From: Armatimonadota bacterium
GTDB taxonomy: Bacteria; Armatimonadota; Fimbriimonadia; Fimbriimonadales; Fimbriimonadaceae
Direction of reading: 5' to 3'
Assembly: GCA_016125185.1 (NCBI GenBank)
Contig: WGMG01000001.1
Span: forward strand, 62,001-126,000
DNA: 64,000 nucleotides
Position 1 is the first letter of the stretch. Every line of letters starts with the position of its first letter. Below the pieces are notes generated by a model that did no database searches, was not told the origin of the DNA, and was given only the letters and a program-made list of their open reading frames with translations. Of this stretch, positions 32,856 through 41,930 are shown in pieces. A program made the position numbers and the translations under genes.

Positions 32856-35621
32856 CTATTCTCTTCCCAACACCGGAATGCTGTTCGCCAACCCAAAACC
32901 CCGTACGTACGAAATGTCGTCGAAGTCCGTCAGGGTTGCCCGCTGAAGCCCGGTGCCGCGATACGCCACGTGCAGGATATTGTCGCCCTCGCCTTGCCCG
33001 CCGTCGACCCAGCGGTACGCATACAGCATGTCGCCGTCGAACCAGCACGCCGCTGGGGCCGAGCGGCTTTGCGTCCACTCGTCGTAGTACCGCTTTACCA
33101 GCCAGCCTCCGTGGAAGTTCGGATCGGCGATTTCGTGTGCCATGTAGCAGCACGACCACGGCGTCTTCTCGTCCGTTAGGCCCTTCGCGATGATCGTCAC
33201 GCGGCCCTTCGGACCCGCGTCCTTGCTCGCATCGAACAGCACGATCATTCGTCCGGTCCCACGACTTCCGCCCTTCTCGCCTTCCACCCAAAACGGCCCC
33301 GACGCCTGCACCAAAGTTCCATCGGTCCTTGCCGTCAGGCGGCGATATTGCCACCGGTGGGTGCGCCCCTCCGGCTGGTCTTGGGCCAGCGCCAAAATCG
33401 CCTCGCCCGTCTTTGTGTCGGTACACAGCCCGACCGGGTTCGTGCTTGCAAACTCGAGTGTTTTCGCCTCGGGTAGCAAGTTTCCACGCTCAAAGATGCG
33501 GTAGCTGACCTTGCCGTCGACCGGATTCGTGAGGAACACGTACGCGCGGCTTTGATACACGCCGATCGTCGGCGTCAGGTTCGGATCGCCGTCCAATACG
33601 ATCGGGCTCGACATCTGGTACCCGTCACGAGTTTCCCAAACCCAGCGGGAAACGACGCCATCTTGGGTCGGGTATGCCACCAAAATCTTGCCGTCGTAGC
33701 TGGTCGCCACCGGGTCTCCGGCCAGGCCACCCGACTCGATCACCGTCTCGGGCTCCCACTTCTTGCGCCGGTCGGTGCGGCTCGAAAGCAGGCGGCGGAT
33801 CACCAGCCGCCCGGGCCGGTCGGGCGAGATCGTCGGGTCCACCGTCTTATCCGGGTGCAGGTCGTTCATGCCATAAAGCAGGTAGGCGTCGCCACGATGC
33901 TCTAACAGCCACGGGGCCGTCTTCAGGCGCGATCGCCCGAGGTCGTCGCGCGTGCCGCCCGAGATCGAATAGGCGTACGTGATGCTCGCCTTCACGTGTT
34001 TTTCGCCAAAGATTCCGTTCCGGTTCCAGTCCACCAGCGTCTTGTCACCGTCATCCTTCAGCGGGAAGTGATATGGCCCCTTGCCGAGGAAACTGACCTT
34101 CTCCATCGGGAACGGCAGTGTCTCATCGAGGTCGTCCTCGCGGAGCTTGAGGCTGCTGAACGAGCCGTCGCTGTAATGGACGTTCTCCAAGCTATCATTG
34201 AACCGATAGCTGTAGGTGTAGTTCATCAAACTGGTATAGATCGGCGAAGCGTAGCCGGGCGAAAAGCCTTCGTGGTTAAGCCCAAGCTGATGCCCAAACT
34301 CGTGGACGAAGACCGCCCACAGCGCGTTTTGGCCGCACGTTCCGCCGTCCGAAAGCTCGTTCGATTGTCCGCCACCGCCGGGCGTGACCTGCATCCAGTG
34401 AACGATGCCTCGCCACTTTTCGGGCAGGTACTTGGCGCGGTTGGACTGCCACGCGTGCCGCTCGTCGTCGCCTTTGATCGGGTCGATGAGCAGCGGGTGA
34501 AAATGAATGCCCGTCGTGCCGTCGGCGTTCTTGCACGGCAGGCCGGTGTAAAACGATTCGATCCGCTTGATCCCTGCGTCGAGGGTTTCCGGTTTCACGC
34601 CGTCGAAGCGGGAGATCAGGCAGACGACGTCCGCCTGGCCCGGCTTGCACCCCATCGCCTTCAGATCGAGCCCGCGGTAGCCGTACAGCTTCCACCCATC
34701 GAGGAGGCCATCGTTGCCGGAACAGCGATTGTAAGCATCGGACTCAGGATCGCTGTCGGGCAGGCTCTTATCCTGCTCGATGATGCCACGCCGAAGCTCG
34801 ACGAGAGTGCCGGTGCCGAGTTCCTTACCGCGCCGCCATTCGTAGATGATGGGTCGATTGAACTTGCCACTGGTACCTACCGCGCGCTGGACGTCGGCAG
34901 CAGGCAGACCATCGGGCGCGAGGTCGAACAGACCCTTGGGAGTCCAGGCTTTATCGCCAAAGACCACCAGCCCCGGCATCGCCGCCGGTTGAGAACCGGG
35001 CGATTCGTGCCCGAGCGTGCCCTTACGGCGCATATTGGCTCGATCTAGCCAAAATAGTTCGCCCTTCGTGTCTTTGCCCACCAGGTCCGCCCCGGCATCG
35101 CCGACCCAGACTGTGCCCCGTGGCACGCTGACCGCCGTCGGGCTCGCCGGATTTTCGGGATCGACCATGTAGCCGTCGCCATCGCGAGTCGAAAACACCA
35201 ATACATGACCCTCGATGACCGCCATCGCTGGATTGCCGACCTTGTGCGGAAGCTTGGCCCAGGTCGCCTGCACTTTCAGCGGATAGTCGCCGTCCTTTTT
35301 GGCTAGCCGCACCGTTTGCCCATCGAATACGCCCACCAGCACGGGCGATTGTCCGGGCGTGAGGATGCCCACTGCCGCCGCTTGGCAGTTCTTGCCGAAC
35401 TCGGGCAGAATCTGCATGCCATCGGAGGGCTTAAAGCCATCGACCGTAGGAAGAATGTGGAGGCTTCCGTTACCGCGCGGGTCGAAGGCCACCATGTCGG
35501 CGCGGCCATCACCGCTAAAGTCGGCGGCGAACGTGAGGTCGGGAGCGGCACCCCACCCAGCGATCCACGCGCGGGCGGGCGCAAAGCCGGTCAAAGCGGA
35601 TGCGGCGAAGAGGGAAAGCAC
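32856..35621 (-). CDS. Secreted metzincin-like metalloprotease with repeat-rich flanks
   Basis: The 921-residue product starts with a signal peptide (MLSLFAASALTGFAPARA) followed by FG-GAP/VCBS-like sequence (FAADFSGDGRADMVAFDPRG). Near residue 440 is the zinc motif HEFGHQLGLNH, followed about 22 residues later by a Met-turn candidate (SLMNYTY); together they define a metzincin. The C-terminal half is beta-rich and may be a propeller. The GTG start has a TATACT box (35631-35636) nine bases upstream. It follows lpxC by 25 bases on the same strand but has its own promoter. Likely a surface or extracellular protease. Confidence 0.75.
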   Translation of the reverse strand: MLSLFAASALTGFAPARAWIAGWGAAPDLTFAADFSGDGRADMVAFDPRGNGSLHILPTVDGFKPSDGMQILPEFGKNCQAAAVGILTPGQSPVLVGVFDGQTVRLAKKDGDYPLKVQATWAKLPHKVGNPAMAVIEGHVLVFSTRDGDGYMVDPENPASPTAVSVPRGTVWVGDAGADLVGKDTKGELFWLDRANMRRKGTLGHESPGSQPAAMPGLVVFGDKAWTPKGLFDLAPDGLPAADVQRAVGTSGKFNRPIIYEWRRGKELGTGTLVELRRGIIEQDKSLPDSDPESDAYNRCSGNDGLLDGWKLYGYRGLDLKAMGCKPGQADVVCLISRFDGVKPETLDAGIKRIESFYTGLPCKNADGTTGIHFHPLLIDPIKGDDERHAWQSNRAKYLPEKWRGIVHWMQVTPGGGGQSNELSDGGTCGQNALWAVFVHEFGHQLGLNHEGFSPGYASPIYTSLMNYTYSYRFNDSLENVHYSDGSFSSLKLREDDLDETLPFPMEKVSFLGKGPYHFPLKDDGDKTLVDWNRNGIFGEKHVKASITYAYSISGGTRDDLGRSRLKTAPWLLEHRGDAYLLYGMNDLHPDKTVDPTISPDRPGRLVIRRLLSSRTDRRKKWEPETVIESGGLAGDPVATSYDGKILVAYPTQDGVVSRWVWETRDGYQMSSPIVLDGDPNLTPTIGVYQSRAYVFLTNPVDGKVSYRIFERGNLLPEAKTLEFASTNPVGLCTDTKTGEAILALAQDQPEGRTHRWQYRRLTARTDGTLVQASGPFWVEGEKGGSRGTGRMIVLFDASKDAGPKGRVTIIAKGLTDEKTPWSCCYMAHEIADPNFHGGWLVKRYYDEWTQSRSAPAACWFDGDMLYAYRWVDGGQGEGDNILHVAYRGTGLQRATLTDFDDISYVRGFGLANSIPVLGRE

Positions 35622-35630
35622 CTTGGCGTG

Positions 35631-35636
35631 AGTATA
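35631..35636 (-). promoter_or_regulatory. -10 element TATACT of the metzincin gene
   Basis: It lies inside the 25-base gap between the lpxC stop and the GTG at 35621, nine bases from the start. This suggests separate, nearly leaderless transcription. Confidence 0.45.
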
Positions 35637-35645
35637 TGCGAAAGT

Positions 35646-36449
35646 CTAGGCTTTGCGCGTGGCTTCGACCATGCGGCGCGCCATCTCGACGTTCCAGCGG
35701 TGCCCGCTCCGCGTTCCGACCACGTTCAGATGATCGATGGGCACGCCGGAAAGGTACAAATCGCCGATCAGATCCAGCAGTTTGTGCCGGGCCGGTTCGT
35801 CGGCAAAGCGCGCCTCATTTTCGTACCCCTGAGCGCCCAAAATCAGCACCGACGACTCGTCGAGCCCACGCCCCAGCCCCGCCTTTTGAGCCATTTCGAT
35901 CTCTTCGGCGAAGACGGTGGTGCGGGCCGGAGCCACCTCGGTACCGTACGACGAAACGATCGTCGGACAGTCGTACGACTGCTCGCCCGGCCATCGCTCG
36001 CCGGTGATGAAGTCGAACCGCCAATGCCCGGTCCCTTTGCCGACCGCGATCTTGATGTCGCCTTCTTGTAGAAAGATTCGCGTGTAGATGTCTTCGATCT
36101 CCCGCTCGCCGATCTCGACCAATCCCGCCGCCGACAGGCTTTGGTAGTAGGCGACCGAACTGCCATCGAGGCCGGGAAGCTCGGGATAGGTGAGCTCGAC
36201 CACCGCGTCGGTGATCCCGGTTGCGGCAAACGCCGACATCAGATGCTCAATCGTGCGAATCTCGCCGAGCGTCGTGCATCGCGACGTGTCCGTGACGTTG
36301 GCGGGCTCGGCCACGACCGAAGTCATGCCATGCCGAAAGACAATGCCTCCCTCGCCGGGCAAGACTCGCACGGTTGTCGGCTCGCCCGAATGGAGGCCCA
36401 AGCCTTCGAACACGCATTCCTGCACCACAGTCCGACGAACGAACGTCAT
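35646..36449 (-). CDS. lpxC: UDP-3-O-acyl-N-acetylglucosamine deacetylase
   Basis: A 267-residue zinc enzyme of the committed lipid A step. Zinc-ligand motifs are visible: TIEHLMSAF (His), and ARHKLLDLIGDLYLSG (His and Asp); the catalytic His is in GTRSGHRWN. The length is slightly short compared with proteobacterial LpxC (~300). The ATG overlaps the lpxD stop by four bases, so the two are coupled. Its presence shows that the organism makes lipid A. Confidence 0.95.
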   Translation of the reverse strand: MTFVRRTVVQECVFEGLGLHSGEPTTVRVLPGEGGIVFRHGMTSVVAEPANVTDTSRCTTLGEIRTIEHLMSAFAATGITDAVVELTYPELPGLDGSSVAYYQSLSAAGLVEIGEREIEDIYTRIFLQEGDIKIAVGKGTGHWRFDFITGERWPGEQSYDCPTIVSSYGTEVAPARTTVFAEEIEMAQKAGLGRGLDESSVLILGAQGYENEARFADEPARHKLLDLIGDLYLSGVPIDHLNVVGTRSGHRWNVEMARRMVEATRKA

Positions 36450-37486
36450 TCGCCCCCTTCCAGCTCTTGAATCTTCTTCTCCAGTGCCTTCAGGCGCTTC
36501 ACCAGGTTCGGCAGGTCGCTCATCAGCGAGAAAACTCGGTGGAATTGGCGAATCGGCATGCTCGGCGCACCGCCGTACATGCCAGGCTCTTGGATGTCGT
36601 TCATGACGCCCGCCCGCCCGCTCAGCGCGACGTTGTCGGTGACGGTCACTTGGTCGGCAAAGCCGCTTTGCCCGCCTGCGGTCAGGCGAGCGCCGATGCG
36701 TGTGCTGCCCGCAATGCCCACTTGGCTCGCAACCACGCCATGCGGCCCCATCTTCACGTTGTGCGCGATCTGCACCAAGTTGTCAAACTTATTTCCGCTA
36801 TCGATGAACGTATCGTCGGCCGTCGCTCGGTCGATAGCCGTCAGCGCGCCGACATCGACCGCATCGCCGAGAGTCACACCGCCCACCTGCGGAATCGCCA
36901 CGTGCTTGGTGCCGTCCCAGTAGTAACCAAACCCCGAGTGTCCCAGCACTGCGCCCGGACCGATTTCGCAGTTTTCGCCCAGCGTCACATCGCGCAGCAG
37001 GACCGCGTGGGGCAACAGACGTGAGCCCTCGCCGACGGTGCAGTTCTCGCCCACATAGGCAAACGGCATCACCAGCACACTAGCTGATATCGTCGCGCCC
37101 GACTCGATAACGGCATAGGCTCCAATGGACGCGGTCGGATCGACCGTCGCCGCCGGGGAAACTACTGCGGTTGGATGCACACCGCTGACGAAAGGATAGG
37201 GCCGATTGAAGAGATGAAGAAGATGCCCAAACGCGGCCCGAGGGGCCGGATGCCGCAGGATCGGCTTCGAAAAGGATTCGACCGACATCGGCACGATGAC
37301 AGCGCCAACGCCGCTCGCCGCGGCTTCATCGAGGTACTCTTGCGACTCGGCAAAAGCGAGCCCGTTGGGGTTGGCCGAGGACGACGTAGCCGGGGCCGAA
37401 ATCACCAAGTCTGCGGGGCCGACTATTTCGGCTTGGAGGGTTTTTGCCAGTTCTCCCAGTGTCCAGACTTGAGGTTGGTTCTCCAT
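36446..37486 (-). CDS. lpxD: UDP-3-O-acylglucosamine N-acyltransferase
   Basis: A 346-residue trimeric acyltransferase adding the second acyl chain to the lipid A precursor. The N-terminal uridine-binding domain (WTLGELAKTLQAEIVG) is followed by a left-handed beta-helix of hexapeptide repeats (VVSPAATVDPTASIGAYAVI). The catalytic His region is FDNLVQIAHNVKMG, and a C-terminal coiled coil (LVKRLKALEKKIQEL) completes the family layout. It overlaps both neighbours (64 bases with the Skp-like gene, 4 with lpxC), so the three form one operon. Confidence 0.95.
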   Translation of the reverse strand: MENQPQVWTLGELAKTLQAEIVGPADLVISAPATSSSANPNGLAFAESQEYLDEAAASGVGAVIVPMSVESFSKPILRHPAPRAAFGHLLHLFNRPYPFVSGVHPTAVVSPAATVDPTASIGAYAVIESGATISASVLVMPFAYVGENCTVGEGSRLLPHAVLLRDVTLGENCEIGPGAVLGHSGFGYYWDGTKHVAIPQVGGVTLGDAVDVGALTAIDRATADDTFIDSGNKFDNLVQIAHNVKMGPHGVVASQVGIAGSTRIGARLTAGGQSGFADQVTVTDNVALSGRAGVMNDIQEPGMYGGAPSMPIRQFHRVFSLMSDLPNLVKRLKALEKKIQELEGGE

Positions 37487-38460
37487 TCGATAAATTCCGC
37501 CGTCACGTCCCGCGAGTCCGCCGGATTGGGAGACCGCTCGTAGTGATTCAGGCTGAGAAAGGCTTCGAGTTCCTTCGTCAGCGCGAGCTTGTCATCCTGG
37601 TCGATCTGCGCTCTGTCAAAAGGTACCCCCGGAACCCCCGGCTGGGCTCCGATTTGAGGGAAGTTCACGGTTTTTGTGGGTATTTCTCGTAGTTGAAATG
37701 TGTAGCGACTGAAGATGCGCTCCGACAGGCCAGAACTGAACCGGCGGACCAGTTGGGTTGCCTCCTTGGCCGCCTTGTCGTCGATCTCCTTTTGCTTGGC
37801 CTTGAGCAGGTCCTGCAGGCGGGTGGCTTCCTTTAGTAGAGCCTCGACGTTACCGCCGTCCAGCTTCGACACTGCATCGTCGTACTCGCGGTCGATCTGG
37901 GCCATTTGCCGCTGGAGGTCACGAATCTCTTCCCGCTTCGCCTTTTCGCGCTTGGTCAGGTCTTCGCCCTCGATCGGCACCAGCTTTTCGGGAGGGGGAA
38001 ACTCGGTCAGGAACGACAGTCGCGTCAGCACTGGGCCGCGCTTCTTTGCCGACTCCTCGAAGATCGCCCGCAGTTTGTCCAGATAGTCCTGATCCAGCTT
38101 CTCTTTGAATGGAGCCAGCGCCTTCTGCTGGTCGGCGTAAAAATCGTCCACTTCGCGCTGATAGTAGTCACGTAGACGCTCGGTGATGGTCGCAATGGCG
38201 GAACGAGTCTCCCGCTCGACTTCGTCCCGAATCGCCTGCTTCTGCTCGCCGCGCAAGTTTTCGACCTCGGTCGCCGGCTCTCCGGGAATGGTTTTGGGTG
38301 CCGAGGAGGACGCGGACGACACCGACGGCTGGATCGCCTGAAACTTCGGCTTAACGGGGATCGTGACCGCGACCTTATCGAGGTCCACGAACACCCGCTC
38401 CGGCTTCGAACCGCAACCGACGGCCAAGATGGAGATCAGGAGGACGCTAAGGTTTCGCAT
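37423..38460 (-). CDS. Skp/OmpH-like coiled-coil lipoprotein
   Basis: The 345-residue protein has a lipoprotein signal (SILAVGCGS, lipobox Cys at residue 16), a Pro/Ser linker and a long charged coiled coil (residues ~70-245). Position and character match Skp/OmpH, the periplasmic chaperone for outer-membrane proteins, whose gene lies next to lpxD in many diderms. Here it is larger than classic Skp (~160 residues) and is lipid-anchored, so the assignment is by context. It is the first gene of the lpxD-lpxC operon and divergent from rpoN. Confidence 0.6.
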   Translation of the reverse strand: MRNLSVLLISILAVGCGSKPERVFVDLDKVAVTIPVKPKFQAIQPSVSSASSSAPKTIPGEPATEVENLRGEQKQAIRDEVERETRSAIATITERLRDYYQREVDDFYADQQKALAPFKEKLDQDYLDKLRAIFEESAKKRGPVLTRLSFLTEFPPPEKLVPIEGEDLTKREKAKREEIRDLQRQMAQIDREYDDAVSKLDGGNVEALLKEATRLQDLLKAKQKEIDDKAAKEATQLVRRFSSGLSERIFSRYTFQLREIPTKTVNFPQIGAQPGVPGVPFDRAQIDQDDKLALTKELEAFLSLNHYERSPNPADSRDVTAEFIEWRTNLKSGHWENWQKPSKPK

Positions 38461-38581
38461 GCACCTTTGGATTCATTGTACATCCGCTTTCGACTCCCCC
38501 GGGAATCTCAGAGCTAGCAACTCTACCAGTCACAAGTTCACCGGACTGTGGCAAGAGACTAACCGAAGGGAAGCATTTCCC

Positions 38582-39967
38582 GTGGGTGGGCATTTGAATA
38601 TCGGTTACCGAAATAGTCAGAGACTCGAAACTGGACTCCGAGTCGATCCGAAGCTCCTGCTGGCCAGTCAGATTCTGCAACTGACCCAGCAAGAACTCGA
38701 GCAGATGATCCAGACGGAGTTGAACGAAAACCCAGCTTTGGAGCGTATCGCGCCGGAAGAGGAGCCGATGACCGATCGAATGATCGAGAAGAGCGTCGCC
38801 GGTCGCGACCTCAAGCCGCGTGGCGACGACCGCGAGCTTTGGCGAAGCCTTCCAACCGACGACGACACCCCATCGTGGATCGAGCTTGCCCCATCCGATG
38901 TGACGCTTGGCGACCATGTGAGCGGCCAGCTTCTGCCTAATCTGCCTTCGGCCTTGCGTGGAGTCGGCGAGTATGTGGTGGGATGCCTCAACGATAACGG
39001 CTACCTGTACGAGCCGATCGAGGAGATCGCTCTGGGAGCTAACTGCTCCATCGAAGAGGCCGAGTTCGTAGTCGGCCAACTGAAGAAGTGTGAGCCTGCC
39101 GGTGTCGGCGCGAGTGGCATTCAGGAATCGCTGCTACTTCAGCTTCGTCATGTCGATACTCTCGAAGGCAAGATTGCTCGTCGCATCGTCCGCGACCACC
39201 TCGACCTGTTCACGAACGGCAAGCACATGAAGCTCGCCAAGAAGTTCAGCGTCACGCCCGACGTCATCGACCAAGTTTTCGACCTTATTCTTGGCTGTAC
39301 TCCGTTCCCGGGCGAGTCCTTCCAGTCGTCCTCGGCGACCTCCGAAGCCCGCCTACCCGCCGTTCAACCCGACCTCGTCCTCATCCGCTCCGAGCAGGGC
39401 TGGGAAGTGGCGGTCAAGGGTCCGGTCAGTATCGAGTTTTCGCTCAACGGCTACTACAAAAAACGCCTGGAGGAACTGCAGGAAGACCGCCGCAAGGACA
39501 AGGATGAGCGCCGCCACGTGGCCCACTTCGTCGAGCGCGCATCGAACTTCATCGAGTGCCTGGAACAGCGGTACAAAACGATGATGAAGATCGGCCAGTA
39601 TCTGATCGAGCATCAGCCCGGCTTCATTTCCACCGGTGACGCCACGTTCCTGCTTCCGCTGACTCGGACCCAGCTTGCCCACGACATTGGCCTGCACGAA
39701 AGCACGATCAGCCGGGCGACGCAGGGCAAATTCGTGCAATTGGCGACCGGCGAGACCGTCTCATTCGACGTATTCTTCAAGCCCGCGCTTCGCATCCAAA
39801 AGATGATCGAGGAGATCTTAGCGACCGAGAACCCGGACAATCCGCTTTCCGACGAGCGCATCGCCCAGATTCTCGCTAGCAAGGGCGTGCAGGTGGCGCG
39901 GCGAACCGTCAACAAGTACCGAGACCGCACGAAACTGCTCAGCTCGCGCAAACGACGCACCGCCTAA
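38582..39967 (+). CDS. rpoN: RNA polymerase sigma-54 factor
   Basis: About 461 residues. Region I is Gln/Leu-rich (KLLLASQILQLTQQELEQMI) and contacts enhancer-binding activators. The core-binding region follows, then the HTH (IGLHESTISRATQGKFVQL) and the C-terminal RpoN box ARRTVNKYRDR, which reads the -24 promoter element. The start is uncertain: GTG 38582 or TTG 38593 fit the family better than an in-frame start at 38363, which would run into the divergent gene. Sigma-54 in this genome implies AAA+ activators elsewhere. Confidence 0.93.
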   Translation: MGGHLNIGYRNSQRLETGLRVDPKLLLASQILQLTQQELEQMIQTELNENPALERIAPEEEPMTDRMIEKSVAGRDLKPRGDDRELWRSLPTDDDTPSWIELAPSDVTLGDHVSGQLLPNLPSALRGVGEYVVGCLNDNGYLYEPIEEIALGANCSIEEAEFVVGQLKKCEPAGVGASGIQESLLLQLRHVDTLEGKIARRIVRDHLDLFTNGKHMKLAKKFSVTPDVIDQVFDLILGCTPFPGESFQSSSATSEARLPAVQPDLVLIRSEQGWEVAVKGPVSIEFSLNGYYKKRLEELQEDRRKDKDERRHVAHFVERASNFIECLEQRYKTMMKIGQYLIEHQPGFISTGDATFLLPLTRTQLAHDIGLHESTISRATQGKFVQLATGETVSFDVFFKPALRIQKMIEEILATENPDNPLSDERIAQILASKGVQVARRTVNKYRDRTKLLSSRKRRTA

Positions 39968-39992
39968 GCCCAAATTAGCGGCCGGATTGGAC

Positions 39993-39998
39993 GATAAT
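39993..39998 (+). promoter_or_regulatory. -10 element GATAAT of the 40006 gene
   Basis: GATAAT with seven bases to the GTG start. Confidence 0.4.
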
Positions 39999-40005
39999 CT
40001 TTGGA

Positions 40006-41154
40006 GTGAAGAAATTCCTCCGCAGGATCAAGGTCTTTACCGAAAACCGTACGGTCAAGATCGGCATCGCCCTGGTAGCGATTGCCAGCGTGGCGGTCTT
40101 GCTGGTGGGAATCTTCTATACACGCAACAGTACGAGCACATACTCTGGTGACCTCGAAACGAATAAACTTCGCGCCAGAAAGCTAGGCGCGTATCCCACC
40201 GAAGCCGACTACAACGTCGCGCGGATGAATGACGGCTCTGCCCAAGCGGACGAGAAGTACCTCATCCTGGCGTATCAGGTAGCGTCGGAAAAAAGCCTGA
40301 TTGCGAGTAACGCCAAGGGCTTGCCGGACCTCGATGGCTTTGTCCGGGCGATGGCCAAAAATCCCGATTCCAAGCCGCTGGCCTATACCGAACAGCAGAT
40401 CGATCAGATGGCAACCGATATGAGATCGGCAGTCATTCAACTGGTGGGAAGGTCGCGCGAGGTTCCTCTCGGAATAGACGGCCAACGCAAAAAGGACATT
40501 CTTGTTTTGGCGACCCATATTGCTTCGACTCTCGACTGCCGGTATTCGTGGTCGGCATTCATCGATCGAAATTCCGCTTGCCTAGCCATTGCCGACGAAT
40601 TGGTTGATTTGCTTCGCTCGAAGACGCAAAGTAAGGTGATTCGATCTGTGATCGATGCCTGTATGCCCAACCTGAGCAAGCCTCTTCGACTCGAACCCAT
40701 GCTGAGGAAGGAGCTCCTTCGGATGACGCTCAACTACGACATGCTGCTCGGCGAACGACAGCTTGATCCAAACTCCATCGCCTACCGCCATCCGCAGGAC
40801 TTTTCGGTGTCATCGAAGTTCCTCCAAAAACTTCCAAACGTTACGAATGCCCTCCGATCTCGCATGTATGAATTGTTCTCCGACGCGTTGGATATGGCCG
40901 CCTTTATTAAGCACTTCGGAACGCCGAACTATGTATCTGGTGCGGACCCCAATACCATTTTTGCCATGCAGCAAAAGGTTCAGACGAATCCGGCGAGTTC
41001 TGATCTCATCGTCCACTTAGCCCCGGAGATGCTCGGACAGCACGTCTCGACGCCCCTTTTCTTGTTTGGGTCCGACATGCGCGAACTAACCGGTCGGAAA
41101 TCCAAAATGAAGCCGATGGACAAAGACTGGGTCCCGCCCGGAGCCGCGCATTAG
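40006..41154 (+). CDS. Single-TM hypothetical protein, intact paralogue of the 30233 pseudogene
   Basis: A 382-residue product (GTG start) with a basic N-terminus, one membrane helix (IGIALVAIASVAVLLVGIFY, residues ~18-38) and a large, mostly helical, probably extracytoplasmic domain without cysteine-based or catalytic motifs. The layout and several blocks match the broken gene at 30233-31506. It lies between rpoN and the methyltransferase on the same strand, with its own near-leaderless promoter. Function unknown. Confidence 0.6.
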   Translation: MKKFLRRIKVFTENRTVKIGIALVAIASVAVLLVGIFYTRNSTSTYSGDLETNKLRARKLGAYPTEADYNVARMNDGSAQADEKYLILAYQVASEKSLIASNAKGLPDLDGFVRAMAKNPDSKPLAYTEQQIDQMATDMRSAVIQLVGRSREVPLGIDGQRKKDILVLATHIASTLDCRYSWSAFIDRNSACLAIADELVDLLRSKTQSKVIRSVIDACMPNLSKPLRLEPMLRKELLRMTLNYDMLLGERQLDPNSIAYRHPQDFSVSSKFLQKLPNVTNALRSRMYELFSDALDMAAFIKHFGTPNYVSGADPNTIFAMQQKVQTNPASSDLIVHLAPEMLGQHVSTPLFLFGSDMRELTGRKSKMKPMDKDWVPPGAAH

Positions 41155-41195
41155 TCAGAACCTGAATCACCGAAAAAGGTACCCTTAACACTAAT

Positions 41196-41930
41196 ATGAG
41201 TTCGATGTGGAGGGACTTCTTCGATGGCGAAGCCGCGACCTACGAAGAAAATCCGTTCACCAAGAACACCGTCGCCGAGGTGGACTTTCTTCTCTCGCTT
41301 TACCCGTTAAAGCCGGGCGCGACAATCCTCGATATCGGGTGCGGCACGGGCCGCCACAGCATCGAACTGGCCAAGCGCGGATTCAAAATGACCGGCCTAG
41401 ACCTGAGCGAGAAGATGCTGGAGCAGGCCAAAGCCAACTCCGAAGGACTTGATGTCGAGTGGATCAACGGCAACGCCCTGGACTTTGCCCTCGACCAGAT
41501 GTTCGAAGGGGCGATCTGCCTTTGCGAAGGTGGGCTTGGCCTCATCGAGAAGGGCGAGAACCCAGTCGCGCACGACAGCGCGATCTACCGAAACATCGCC
41601 AAACACCTGAAACCCAACGCGCCGCTGATCGTAACCTGTCTCAACGGGTATTCGGTCATCCGGCAGATGAAGGACGAGTTCATCGCCGATGGCCGATTCA
41701 ACCCGGCAACGATGGTGAGCAACTACATGGACGAATGGAACCTCCCCTCGGGAACCAAACAGGTTCAGGTTTACGAAAGACTTTTTATTGCGCCCGAAGT
41801 GGTGAATTTGCTTGAGCAGGCTGGATTCGTGGTCGATGCCGTCTATGGCGGCACCGCTGGCTATTGGGGGAGGAGACCCCTCAGCCTCGACGAAGTAGAA
41901 GCGATGTTCTGCACCCGCAAGAAGCCCTGA
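41196..41930 (+). CDS. Class I SAM-dependent methyltransferase
   Basis: A 244-residue Rossmann-fold methyltransferase. Motif I is ILDIGCGTGRHSIEL, followed by the acidic end of strand 2 in TGLDLSEKML and an INGNALDF motif. It resembles small-molecule methyltransferases of the Methyltransf_25/11 group. Its stop overlaps the start of the next gene (TGATG), so they are translationally coupled, though no obvious functional link exists. The substrate is unknown. Confidence 0.85.
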   Translation: MSSMWRDFFDGEAATYEENPFTKNTVAEVDFLLSLYPLKPGATILDIGCGTGRHSIELAKRGFKMTGLDLSEKMLEQAKANSEGLDVEWINGNALDFALDQMFEGAICLCEGGLGLIEKGENPVAHDSAIYRNIAKHLKPNAPLIVTCLNGYSVIRQMKDEFIADGRFNPATMVSNYMDEWNLPSGTKQVQVYERLFIAPEVVNLLEQAGFVVDAVYGGTAGYWGRRPLSLDEVEAMFCTRKKP

